Assembly (NCBI GenBank): GCA_963696315.1
Contig: CAVOJU010000045.1
Coordinates: 38,231 to 102,230 of the forward strand
DNA length: 64,000 bases
From: CAWKEY01 sp963696315
GTDB taxonomy: Bacteria; Pseudomonadota; Gammaproteobacteria; Methylococcales; Methylomonadaceae
Direction of reading: 5' to 3'
The notes under the pieces were generated by a model. That model saw nothing but the letters and a program-made list of their open reading frames with translations. It was not told the DNA's origin and did not search any database. Of this stretch, positions 17,246 to 25,207 are shown piece after piece. Position 1 is the first letter of the stretch; each line of letters starts with the position of its first letter. The position numbers and the translations under genes were made by a program.

Positions 17246-18832
17246 ATGACGCATTTGAATACTCAATTTTCGACACGCCTGAACCAACTTCTGGCCAACA
17301 ACCATCAACACCAGCTCTGCGGCGGACTTAAGGGCATTGAAAAAGAAAGCCTGCGCGTAGGCAAAAACGGTTTCATCGCGCAAACACCGCACCCTAAAGC
17401 CTTGGGCTCGGCGTTGACGCATCCTTATATCACCACGGATTATTCCGAAGCCCTGCTTGAGTTCATTACCCCGCCGTTTGCCGATGTTAAAGAAACCCTG
17501 GCCTTTTTGGATCATATTCACCGCTTTGTTTATGCCCATCTGGATCAAGAAATCCTGCTGGGCGCGAGCATGCCCTGCGGCATTGATGGCGATGAAAGCA
17601 TCCCCATTGCCGAATACGGTTCGTCCAATATCGGCCGCATGAAGCATGTTTACCGGCATGGCTTATGGCATCGTTACGGCAGAACCATGCAGGCCATTGC
17701 CGGCATACACTTTAATTATTCCGTGCCGGAAGCGCTTTGGCCGGTATTGCAGCAACAGGAAAATCCAGGCGTCCCTCTGGAGCAATTCAAGGCTGATGCC
17801 TACTTTGGTTTAATCAGAAATTTTCAGCGACTGGGCTGGTTAATTTTATACCTGTTTGGCGCATCGCCCGCTATCTGCAAAAGCTTCTTTAAAAGCCGCC
17901 CTGCACTGATGGCGCAATTCGAAGAATTCGATTCAGGCACCCTGTATCATCCCTACGCCACTTCGCTGCGCATGAGCGATATTGGTTACAAAAGCAAAAA
18001 TCAGGCTGACCTGCAAATCGATTACAATTCTCTAAGCGGCTATGTCAGCAGCTTGAGCGCCGCCATCGCGACGCCTTACCCTGAATACGAAAAAATCGGT
18101 GCCCTGGTAGATGGTCATTACCGGCAACTGAACAGCAATATCCTGCAAATTGAAAACGAATTTTACAGCACCATTCGCCCCAAACAGATTATCAACTCGG
18201 GCGAAAAACCGACGCTGGCGCTTAAACGCCGCGGCGTTCGCTACATCGAAATCCGCTCGCTGGATCTGGATTTGTTTAATCCTCTGGGTATCGATGAAGG
18301 TAAAGCCCATTTTATAGAGGCTCTGCTGCTTACGTGCCTGTTAAAAGACAGCCCGCCCTCGTCCCCACAGGAACACCAGATCAATAATACCAATCAACTG
18401 GAGGTTGCTCACAGGGGCAGAAAACCGGGGCTGGAGCTGCAAAAAGGCACACAAAAAATTCTTCTGCAAGACTGGGCGGCAGAAATTTTTGAAGACATGC
18501 AGCCGGTCTGTGAAATTCTCGATCAGGATAATGCCGGCAGACCGTATAGCACCGCCCTGCAGCAGCAGCAAAAAATAGCCCATAATCCGGACTTAACCGC
18601 ATCGGCACGCATGCTGGCCAGCATGGCCGAGCACCATAAACCGTTTGCCCGTTTTGCCCTGGACGCCTCTGCCGAGCATGAGCATTATTTCAGACAACCT
18701 CAACTGGATAAAGCCAATACCGAGCAGTTTCATAACATGGCGGAGGTCTCTTTGGCCAAACAAAAAGAAATCGAAAGCAAAGACCAGTTGCCTTTTGATG
18801 AGTTTTTGAAACAGTATTTTGCCCAAAGCTGA
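17246..18832 (+). CDS. gshA: Glutamate-cysteine ligase
   Basis: 528 aa from ATG 17246. Fifteen extra residues from 17201 are not family-like. GshA type 1 markers: GIEKESLRVG near residue 30, YSEALLEFITPP, and the MPCGIDG segment. RYIEIRSLDLDLFNPLGI lies near the active site. It makes gamma-glutamylcysteine, the first step of glutathione synthesis. No gshB is adjacent. The cysH gene follows on the same strand after 136 bp. Confidence 0.95.
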   Translation: MTHLNTQFSTRLNQLLANNHQHQLCGGLKGIEKESLRVGKNGFIAQTPHPKALGSALTHPYITTDYSEALLEFITPPFADVKETLAFLDHIHRFVYAHLDQEILLGASMPCGIDGDESIPIAEYGSSNIGRMKHVYRHGLWHRYGRTMQAIAGIHFNYSVPEALWPVLQQQENPGVPLEQFKADAYFGLIRNFQRLGWLILYLFGASPAICKSFFKSRPALMAQFEEFDSGTLYHPYATSLRMSDIGYKSKNQADLQIDYNSLSGYVSSLSAAIATPYPEYEKIGALVDGHYRQLNSNILQIENEFYSTIRPKQIINSGEKPTLALKRRGVRYIEIRSLDLDLFNPLGIDEGKAHFIEALLLTCLLKDSPPSSPQEHQINNTNQLEVAHRGRKPGLELQKGTQKILLQDWAAEIFEDMQPVCEILDQDNAGRPYSTALQQQQKIAHNPDLTASARMLASMAEHHKPFARFALDASAEHEHYFRQPQLDKANTEQFHNMAEVSLAKQKEIESKDQLPFDEFLKQYFAQS

Positions 18833-18968
18833 TTGTTTTATTTGCCGCGAAGGCACAGACAACTTTTCGGCTTAAAACCAAATCGTGGCCATGCTCGCAG
18901 GCAAGCGGGCCTCCAGTTCCCCAATGTACTCGTGGTAACAAACCAACCTATTTTTCAGAGCCGCCCTC

Positions 18969-19691
18969 ATGACTTCATTTGATATTGAACAATTACAGGC
19001 CGAGCTGGCCAACAAAAACCCGCGCACCGTCTTAAAAAAAGCCCTGGAGCTTTTTGATAATATTGCCATTTCTTTCAGCGGCGCCGAAGATGTCGTGCTG
19101 ATCGACATGGCCGTCAAAATCAGACAAGACATCCGGGTTTTTTCCTTGGATACCGGACGTTTACATCCTGAAACCTACCGTTTTATCGAGAAAGTCAGAA
19201 AACATTACCAGATAGACATTGAACTATTAACGCCGGATCGCTCTTTGCTGGATCCTTTTGTGCAACAAAAAGGCCTGTTCAGCTTTTATGAAGACGGCCA
19301 TCAGGAGTGCTGCGGCATCCGCAAAGTGGAACCGTTAAAACGCAAACTGGCGCATCTGGATGCCTGGATTACCGGCCAACGCAAAGACCAGAGTCCTGAT
19401 ACGAGACAGGCCATTCCTGAAGTGCAGGTAGACAGCGCGTTTTCCACCTCGGAGCATTCCCTGATTAAATTCAACCCGCTGGCCAACTGGAATTCAGCGC
19501 AAGTCTGGGATCACATCGAGGCCTGGCAAGTGCCCTACAATGAACTGCATGAAAGAGGCTTTATCAGCATAGGCTGCGAGCCCTGCACGCGTGCGGTGCT
19601 GCCCAATCAACATGAACGCGCGGGGCGCTGGTGGTGGGAATCGGGCACTAAAAAAGAGTGCGGCCTGCATGCCGGCAATTTGAAAACTTAG
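18969..19691 (+). CDS. cysH: Adenylyl-sulfate reductase (APS type)
   Basis: 240 aa. The PAPS-reductase fold is seen with the SFSGAEDVVLID P-loop-like motif and RVFSLDTGRLHPET. It carries the 4Fe-4S cysteine pairs ECCGIRKV and GCEPCTR and the C-terminal nucleophile in KKECGLH. The two Cys pairs indicate use of APS rather than PAPS. It reduces APS to sulfite with thioredoxin in assimilatory sulfate reduction. No cysDN/cysI is nearby; it follows gshA, which fits a sulfur/thiol grouping. Confidence 0.93.
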   Translation: MTSFDIEQLQAELANKNPRTVLKKALELFDNIAISFSGAEDVVLIDMAVKIRQDIRVFSLDTGRLHPETYRFIEKVRKHYQIDIELLTPDRSLLDPFVQQKGLFSFYEDGHQECCGIRKVEPLKRKLAHLDAWITGQRKDQSPDTRQAIPEVQVDSAFSTSEHSLIKFNPLANWNSAQVWDHIEAWQVPYNELHERGFISIGCEPCTRAVLPNQHERAGRWWWESGTKKECGLHAGNLKT

Positions 19692-19699
19692 TACAACTT

Positions 19700-19756
19700 A
19701 CGTGGGACGACTTAGGTGCGACGCCTGCGTCGCGACGATAGGCGTCGCTCCCACGT
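19700..19756. repeat. REP-like hairpin between convergent genes
   Basis: ACGTGGGA at 19700 pairs with TCCCACGT ending at 19756, and inside it GCGACGCCT pairs with AGGCGTCGC, giving a branched palindrome. It fills the gap between cysH and the lipoprotein gene. It may act as a two-way terminator or mRNA stabiliser, although no T-tract follows. Confidence 0.6.
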
Positions 19757-20560
19757 TCAGCTTTGCCCTTTGCTTTCAGCTGCCTGGCGCAAATCATCAT
19801 CGGGCGCTTCATCCAGAAATTTCCGGTAATTGATTGAAATTTTCAGGCCGGCAAAGCGCCCGGCCATTTTGACCAGTTCCTGGGTGGTTTTATCGAAGCT
19901 CAGCTTGACCTCGCTCAAGGCGCGATCCTCATAGCCTTCTTTTATATTATTAGTGTCCAATAGAAAATGATAAACATACACCTCAAACTTTTTTTCTTGC
20001 TTTATTTCCAGAGGCTTTCCTAACTGCGCCAGTACCGCTGATTTTTTCGGTAATTCGGCAGTAATCTTGTCGAGCAACTCCGTCTTGGCCTTGAGTTGCA
20101 TTTTTTCCTTATTGATTTCAGCGCCACCTATCGAGCGCAAAGACACCTCTAAAAACTCCGGCGGGGCAATTTGCAGAAATAACGACGAAAAAGACCAGGC
20201 GGTAATGCGATCTTCTTTATTAAAACTCAACTCCGAATAAAACTTTATCTCTGGCACTATGAGTTTTTTATTGCCGTCGACCTTGCGAAACCAGTAACGC
20301 CAGCGTCTGCCGTCCTTGGCGGGGTTATTCTCGGTAGGATACAGCTTGGCGAGGGACACAAAATCGCTGCTGTACATGATGGGCTTTTTGAACTGCAAGG
20401 TAAAATCGTCCGCCGCCTCCACCTGAAAGTAGCGGTCAAATTCATTCATCTGCAGATACGTCTGATAAGCCCGCCACCAATACGCACAACCGGTTAACGA
20501 TAGCGCCAGCAACAGCAGAGCGATGACACGAAAATTGCGCTTGATGGTTTCAATGTTCAT
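19757..20560 (-). CDS. Lipoprotein, unknown function
   Basis: 267 aa from ATG 20560; the 39 extra residues upstream are not signal-like. A type II signal peptide is clear: basic start, hydrophobic LLLLALS, lipobox LTGC with the acylated Cys near residue 24. The rest is soluble and charged, probably periplasmic or on the inner leaflet of the outer membrane. No known domain is recognised. It follows hslO on the same strand by 7 bp, so the two may share a transcript. Confidence 0.75.
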   Translation of the reverse strand: MNIETIKRNFRVIALLLLALSLTGCAYWWRAYQTYLQMNEFDRYFQVEAADDFTLQFKKPIMYSSDFVSLAKLYPTENNPAKDGRRWRYWFRKVDGNKKLIVPEIKFYSELSFNKEDRITAWSFSSLFLQIAPPEFLEVSLRSIGGAEINKEKMQLKAKTELLDKITAELPKKSAVLAQLGKPLEIKQEKKFEVYVYHFLLDTNNIKEGYEDRALSEVKLSFDKTTQELVKMAGRFAGLKISINYRKFLDEAPDDDLRQAAESKGQS

Positions 20561-20567
20561 AGTGTTT

Positions 20568-21436
20568 TTAGTGCCGTGTTTCAGAAGAATTGAAAATGAC
20601 TTCCTGCGATAACAGCGTTTCGACATCGACTTTATCAAAATAATAGTGTTCACTGCAAAACTCACAGCCCACTTCAATTTTGTCGCGTGTCTTGAGAATA
20701 TCTTCCAGTTCGCTTCTACCCAGTGCGCGCAGGGTTCTTTCTATTTTTTGACGGGAGCAGGCGCATTTAAATTCAACCGGCTCGGCATCAAACAGGCGGA
20801 CTTTTTCTTCATTAAACAGCCGATAGAGCAGGTCTTCACAGTCTAATTCCAGCATTTCCCGCTTGGTAACGGTGTCGCCAGCATCTCTATGCGCTCCCAA
20901 TCTGCCTCATTGCTTTTCTGTGCCGGCAACTCCTGCAACAATAATCCTGCCGCCTGTGTTTCATTGGCAAACAACCACAAACGGGTTCTAAGCTGCTCCG
21001 ATTGCTCGAAATAGGTTTGCAGGGCGGCGGCTAGATTCTCCCCCTGCAGCGGCACAATGCCTTGATAAGGATCAGCATTTTCGGGTTCTATGGTCAATAC
21101 CAGCCGCCCTTGCCCAAACATGGCTTCCAGAGAACCGGGCGCCACGTCAGTCTTGCTTCGTACCAGTCCTCTGATTTTTCGCTCATGCGAAGCCTGCGCC
21201 ACCAGGGTTTTAAAATCGCCATCGCCCTGCGCCTGAAGAATCATCGAGCCTTTAAATTTTACCGTGGCCGACAACATAGCCACCGCCGCCAGCGCCTGCC
21301 CCAATTGCTGCTGCACATTTTCGGAACCGTGCTGATGCTGCTTGGCCGCCTGCCAGCTGGCTTCCAGCTTGACCCACTCCCCGCGCACGCCCAGCCCTTC
21401 AAATAAAAACCGCCGTAAAACATCTTGCTCTTTCAT
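20568..21436 (-). pseudogene. hslO: Redox-regulated chaperone Hsp33, frameshifted
   Basis: The start is ATG 21436 (MKEQDVLRRFLFE). The N-terminal two thirds (LKFKG-like VKFKGSM, QGDGDFKTLV, YFEQSEQLRTR) lie in one frame, ending near 20,890. The zinc redox switch (FKCACS, then GCEFCSEHYYF) lies in the other, ending at 20568. Adding one base in ATGCTGGCGACACC restores a ~289-aa protein, the normal Hsp33 length. Hsp33 binds unfolding proteins when its Cys-Zn centre is oxidised. A one-base deletion in the reads is the simplest explanation. Confidence 0.85.
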
Positions 21437-21515
21437 GACTCTGCCGTTAAATAGTATGTACTTTGATAATTCGGGTTTATAGTAAACTCTGTCCAAACAG
21501 CATACCCTATTCATC

Positions 21516-22148
21516 ATGATTTTCTCATCAAAAAAGCTGGTGCTGCCAGACCCTGCCGAAGCATTACCGGGCCGCGATACGCCTCTGCCGGTTTCCAACC
21601 GGCATTATGTCAACGGCAACCCGATTGTGCCGCCGTTCCCGGCCCATCTGGAACTGGCCTTGTTTGGTCTCGGTTGCTTCTGGGGCGCGGAACGAAAATT
21701 CTGGCAGTATCCGCATATTTTCAGTACCGCAGTCGGTTATAGCGGCGGCTACACGCCCAACCCGACCTATGATGAATTGTGCAGCGGCTTAACCGGGCAT
21801 GCCGAAGTGGTTCGGGTCATTTTTGATCCGGCCTTAACTTCATACCGTGAATTACTCCGGCTATTCTGGGAATCACACAACCCCACTCAGGGCATGAGAC
21901 AAGGTAACGACACTGGCACGCAATACCGTTCCTGTATTTACACTTACAGCCAGGAGCAGATGGATCAGGCTGTTGATTCAAAACAGCACTATCAGCAACG
22001 TTTAACAGAAGCCGGTTTTAATCAGATAACCACCGAAATCAAGCCAGCCGGGATATTTTATTATGCTGAAGACACTCATCAGCAATATCTGGCCAAAGAA
22101 CCCCAAGGTTACTGCGGATTGGGTGGATTAGGCGTCGCTTTGGAATAA
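21516..22148 (+). CDS. msrA: Peptide methionine sulfoxide reductase A
   Basis: 210 aa. The active-site motif GLGCFWGAER is present with the catalytic Cys near residue 54. Further conserved segments are VGYSGGYTPNPTYDELCSGLTGHAEVV and NPTQGMRQGNDTGTQYRS, and the C-terminal resolving-Cys region GYCGLGG. The N-terminal ~45 residues match the E. coli type long MsrA. It reduces methionine-S-sulfoxide using thioredoxin. It is divergent from hslO, another oxidative-stress gene, with an 80-bp shared promoter gap. Confidence 0.95.
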   Translation: MIFSSKKLVLPDPAEALPGRDTPLPVSNRHYVNGNPIVPPFPAHLELALFGLGCFWGAERKFWQYPHIFSTAVGYSGGYTPNPTYDELCSGLTGHAEVVRVIFDPALTSYRELLRLFWESHNPTQGMRQGNDTGTQYRSCIYTYSQEQMDQAVDSKQHYQQRLTEAGFNQITTEIKPAGIFYYAEDTHQQYLAKEPQGYCGLGGLGVALE

Positions 22149-22174
22149 AATCTGATTACAGCGGACAAAAAAAA

Positions 22175-22193
22175 GGCGGTTAATAAAACCGCC
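22175..22193 (-). terminator. Rho-independent terminator for minus-strand transcription
   Basis: Stem GGCGGTT/AACCGCC with a 5-base loop. Eight A residues precede it on the plus strand, which gives an eight-U tract on the minus strand and none on the plus strand. Its polarity fits the small minus-strand gene at 22323-22487, not msrA. Confidence 0.65.
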
Positions 22194-22322
22194 TCAAAGT
22201 ATTAGGAAGGATATAACGCAACTTTCAGCTATGCGGCTCGTCAAGAGCCTTAAAAGTTAGGTTAATAATAGCAACAGATTTTGCAAATAAAAATGTGACA
22301 GATTGTCGCAGCTAGATTATTT

Positions 22323-22487
22323 CTAGCGACCCCAACATGCAAATTCCAGAAAATACGTACCTTCCTGTTCCAATAATGATATTTTATGCACCAAAAGCAC
22401 GCTTTCAATCCCTTTTAAATCATAAAGTTCTGATCCAAAGCATAAGTCCAGTGCAATCCGGCTCTGTTGTGAACGATTCTTAAACAC
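22323..22487 (-). CDS. 54-aa small protein, not previously obvious
   Basis: GTG at 22487 with AAAGGA spaced 4-5 nt upstream, and TAG at 22323-22325. The peptide starts MFKNRSQQSR, has an IALDLCFGSELYDL stretch and ends in YFLEFACWGR. It has protein-like composition and amphipathic alternation. A minus-oriented terminator follows at 22175-22193. It occupies an otherwise gene-free 448-bp gap between two plus-strand genes. The family is not recognised. Confidence 0.5.
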   Translation of the reverse strand: MFKNRSQQSRIALDLCFGSELYDLKGIESVLLVHKISLLEQEGTYFLEFACWGR

Positions 22488-22596
22488 GCGATCCTTTCTG
22501 TACGGGGAGTTAAAGCCTGTGCTCTGGCTATTTTTTTGAATGCCGCTGGCTTTTGAAGAGAATCCGCATTGTCAACTTTTTTAGAGGCCTACCTGA

Positions 22597-23412
22597 ATGC
22601 AGGGACAATTAAGAAAAATGCGCAGCCGCCTGGATGATCCGGTCTGGTACGAGTTGCCGTTAAGCGATCAACTGATTGCATTGAATCCGCTACTCGGCAA
22701 GCCGATCAAGCTAATCCATACCGGTAAAATTTTTTGTGTGGAATGCGGCAGGCAGACAAAAAAGAGCTTTAATCAGGGCTACTGTTATCCCTGCTTCACC
22801 GCGCTCGCGCAGTGCGACATGTGCATCATGAAGCCGGAAACCTGTCACTATGCCGCCGGCACCTGTAGAGAACCCGCCTGGGGCGAGGCCTTCTGTTTTC
22901 AGCCGCACGTTGTGTATCTGGCCAATTCTTCCGGTATTAAGGTAGGCATTACCCGGCAGACACAAACGCCTACACGCTGGATTGATCAGGGCGCAGTACA
23001 GGCATTGCCGATTTTTAAAGTGCCCTCGCGTCATGTTTCCGGCCTGGTTGAAGTCGCTATCGCCCGGCATGTCAGCGACAAAACCAGCTGGCAGCAGATG
23101 CTCAAGAATCAGGCAGTCCCTGTCGATCTGCCTGCCAAGCGGAATGAATTAATCAGGGTTTGTGAAGCGGAGCTGGCCGGCATCCGGCAGCGTTTTGGCG
23201 AGCAGGCGCTTGAACTTTTAGCCGATGACCAGGCTGTTGATATTCATTTTCCGGTAGACAGTTACCCGGTCAAGGTTAAGTCTTTTAATCTCGATAAACA
23301 GCCCGAAGTATCCGGCGTGTTGCATGGCATTAAAGGCCAGTATCTGCTGCTCGATACCGGCGTCATCAATATCCGCAAATTCTCAGGTTATGGAGTTGAA
23401 TTTATTGCGTAA
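22597..23412 (+). CDS. DUF2797 protein (zinc ribbon plus GIY-YIG-like core)
   Basis: 271 aa. An N-terminal Cys-rich region (FCVECG, GYCYPCF, CDMCIMKPETCHY, TCREP) suggests two zinc-binding knuckles. It is followed by VYLANSSGIKVGITRQ and RWIDQGA, the DUF2797 core that resembles a GIY-YIG fold. The C-terminal ~80 residues are a beta-rich tail. The family is common in Gammaproteobacteria and uncharacterised; a nucleic-acid role is an inference from the domains. Confidence 0.85.
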   Translation: MQGQLRKMRSRLDDPVWYELPLSDQLIALNPLLGKPIKLIHTGKIFCVECGRQTKKSFNQGYCYPCFTALAQCDMCIMKPETCHYAAGTCREPAWGEAFCFQPHVVYLANSSGIKVGITRQTQTPTRWIDQGAVQALPIFKVPSRHVSGLVEVAIARHVSDKTSWQQMLKNQAVPVDLPAKRNELIRVCEAELAGIRQRFGEQALELLADDQAVDIHFPVDSYPVKVKSFNLDKQPEVSGVLHGIKGQYLLLDTGVINIRKFSGYGVEFIA

Positions 23413-23448
23413 GCTCAGCAAACCTTAAATCATCGTTATGGCAGAAAT

Positions 23449-23915
23449 TCACGTCTTATTATCCTGCCTGTAGCACTCCGGGTTTATGAAAATTTGTTTC
23501 AGAGAGATCAGCGACAGCGCTTTGACATAGGTCAGCCGCAAACACTGGTCGGCAACACCGAGCTCACTGAGGGTAAAATACTTGGCGATGGAAAAATCCT
23601 CCCAATCGCCGCCATTGCTGGCCAGCGTTTCAATCGGTGTCGCCCAGTAATCGGCCTGATGCCAGTGCTGATCATCATCTTCAAACACCAACCGGTTAAA
23701 CAAGTCGTTAACACGGCTCAGCTTGTCCCGCTCTGGACTGGCTTTTTCCTGCTCAATAAAAATAGCGCCAGTCCTGAACTCGTTGCCGCGCCTGCGGGCC
23801 CTACTGCTGCTCGATCTGCTGCAAAGCCTCGCTGCTGATACCCGGCGCTTCGGGCACTGTTGAGCAGCCGGTAAAAAGAAGATAAAGACGAAATCAAACT
23901 GTAACGAAAATTCAT
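23449..23915 (-). pseudogene. Degenerate transglutaminase-like cysteine peptidase (LapG/BTLCP type)
   Basis: The pieces lie in different frames. A lipoprotein start at 23915 switches frame to FTGCSTVPEAPG (lipobox) and then hits a TAG. A third frame gives KLSRVNDLFNRLVFEDD, DYWATPIETL and GGDWEDFSIAKYFTL. The last block is the family's GDCEDYAIAKYFTL with the catalytic Cys changed to Trp. With at least two frame breaks, a stop and a lost nucleophile, this looks like a true pseudogene. LapG-type enzymes cleave surface adhesins under c-di-GMP control. Confidence 0.65.
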
Positions 23916-23998
23916 AATTTTGTTGTCAACAAATTCTTTCGGGAAATAAAGAATACGAAGCGCATACCTTCAATTTTAATCTATCCAAAACTCGAATA

Positions 23999-24066
23999 GG
24001 TACGCGATGCGTACCCTACCTGGCTTTGTTGTTTCTCAATTGATGGGCTTCGTACCTCAGCCCATC
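23999..24066. repeat. Two adjacent hairpin repeats
   Basis: GGTACGC-GAT-GCGTACC at 23999-24015 and GATGGGCT/AGCCCATC at 24042-24066. They resemble intergenic REP-type hairpins and cut off the third cassette ORF just upstream on the minus strand. Confidence 0.5.
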
Positions 24067-24153
24067 CTATTGTACTTGATCTTCCGCTTCCCCGGCATGA
24101 CAGGTGATTGCCGCCAAGGCGAGAGTGATTACTGCAATTCGGGCGGTATGCAT
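24067..24153 (-). CDS. 28-aa secreted peptide or truncated cassette gene
   Basis: ATG at 24153, 19 bp after the attC core site at 24172, with ACGGAG 7 nt upstream. It encodes a full signal peptide (MHTARIAVITLALAA, then TCHAGEAED) and stops at TAG 24067. Position right behind an attC is what a gene-cassette ORF should have. It is either a mini-gene or the stub of a longer secreted protein cut by the hairpin repeats next to it. Confidence 0.35.
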   Translation of the reverse strand: MHTARIAVITLALAAITCHAGEAEDQVQ

Positions 24154-24171
24154 GAGATGACTCCGTAAAAT

Positions 24172-24258
24172 CTAACGCTTCGCGTAACCGGTGGCATAAA
24201 GCGGCGTGAGCGAAAGCGAGCGACGCTTTATGCCGTCCGAGTTGACGCAATTGTTAGT
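24172..24258 (-). repeat. Integron attC site 1
   Basis: On the minus strand it runs CTAACAATTGCGTCAACTCGG...CCGGTTACGCG...GCGTTAG. The two arms pair as R''/R' (CTAAC/GTTAG) and L''/L' (GCGTCAACTCGG against CCGGTTACGC with extrahelical bases). The centre GGCATAAAGCG pairs with CGCTTTATGCC. The GTTAGAT core site fits the G^TTRRRY rule. The stop codon of the cassette ORF lies inside the R'' box, as is usual. Confidence 0.88.
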
Positions 24259-25090
24259 GATTGTTTGCCTTTTCAAAAGCCAGCTCCATTGCAGTTTTGA
24301 ACTTGTCTTTCTCTTTATGCTGCTGTGAATTAGGTGGTTTACTGAAGTTTTTAGGTTGTTTTAATTTTATTTTTTTTAAATTATTTGGACTCGATTTTTT
24401 TCTCTGCGCCCTTGCTTTTTTATTATTTTCTAGAGTTAGACTCCTTTCTTTTATGGACTCTATGTGCGCAACCTGCAAATTATCATATGTCCGGCATTCA
24501 ACAATAAAAAGCTGATCTTTTCGAATAAAAAATGTCGAAATATCAAATGTATATTTACCTATATTCTTTAATTGCATAGGTGTTTTTTTTGAAAATGACT
24601 CATTATTTTTTAAATATAGTGTAATTATTGACCTTTTATAAAGCCCTGTCATAGCAAGAAAGTCATTATGTACAATACGGGATTCGTGCAAGAAAAAAGG
24701 CTCCCAAGACTCTTTTTGCCAGATAAAGGAAGTTTTTGGAATAGTATCATTGTGTTTTGGAATACTATCCTCAGATTTTAGCTTTTGAACCGAATTAGTG
24801 TGCTGGCTATCTGTACATGGATGTTTTGGCCAGGGTGGGCCTAACTCATCAAAAAATACACGACTACCATGTTCTGATTGATAAAAAAATACAGATGCAC
24901 CACAAACTGGGCATCTAGCATTTGGGTTTACAAAAGTATCATAAGAGTAATACTGTAATGATGCTGTGGAATTACTATTTGGAAAAATAGACCCTGTAGA
25001 ATATGCAGAATAATAAGTTTGGCGACCAAGATGACCAGTACCTCCCCAACCGCAAGTACAATTTGAGGGATGATTCCAAGCATTACACAT
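24254..25090 (-). CDS. Cassette-borne protein with N-terminal Cys/His/Trp motif, unknown function
   Basis: 278 aa and strongly AT-rich against its surroundings. The N-terminus MCNAWNHPSNCTCGWGGxGH looks like a metal-binding motif (C, H, C, C, H). A second block NARCPVCGASVFFYQSEHGSRVFFDELGPPWPKHPC adds CxxC and more His/Cys. The C-terminal third is Lys-rich and probably basic and disordered, ending in a helix. It sits between two attC sites and its TAA is inside attC 1. No function is known to me; a nucleic-acid-binding or nuclease-like role is only a guess from the zinc-type motifs and basic tail. Confidence 0.8.
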   Translation of the reverse strand: MCNAWNHPSNCTCGWGGTGHLGRQTYYSAYSTGSIFPNSNSTASLQYYSYDTFVNPNARCPVCGASVFFYQSEHGSRVFFDELGPPWPKHPCTDSQHTNSVQKLKSEDSIPKHNDTIPKTSFIWQKESWEPFFLHESRIVHNDFLAMTGLYKRSIITLYLKNNESFSKKTPMQLKNIGKYTFDISTFFIRKDQLFIVECRTYDNLQVAHIESIKERSLTLENNKKARAQRKKSSPNNLKKIKLKQPKNFSKPPNSQQHKEKDKFKTAMELAFEKANNH

Positions 25091-25145
25091 AGTTCACTCC
25101 AAAAAGTTGTATTTTTTTGTGAAAGCACTACAAAGTTTTCTATCA

Positions 25146-25207
25146 CTAACGTAGAAGTGAGCGGCCTGCGCGGCTTTTCGCGCAGGCCCGCTCGACTGTC
25201 GGGTTAG
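25146..25207 (-). repeat. Integron attC site 2
   Basis: Minus strand: CTAACCCGACAGTCGAGCGG ... CCGCTCACTTCTACGTTAG. The arms pair with one extrahelical base (AGTCGAGCGG against CCGCTCACT), the hallmark of attC polarity. The inner stem GCCTGCGCG/CGCGCAGGC has the loop AAAAGC. The TAA of the upstream cassette ORF (25204-25206) lies in the R'' box. Confidence 0.88.

Noticed and set aside
23999..24066. Hairpins considered as a CRISPR fragment
   Set aside because: The two hairpins differ in sequence and there is no regular spacer pattern; they match REP-type repeats better.
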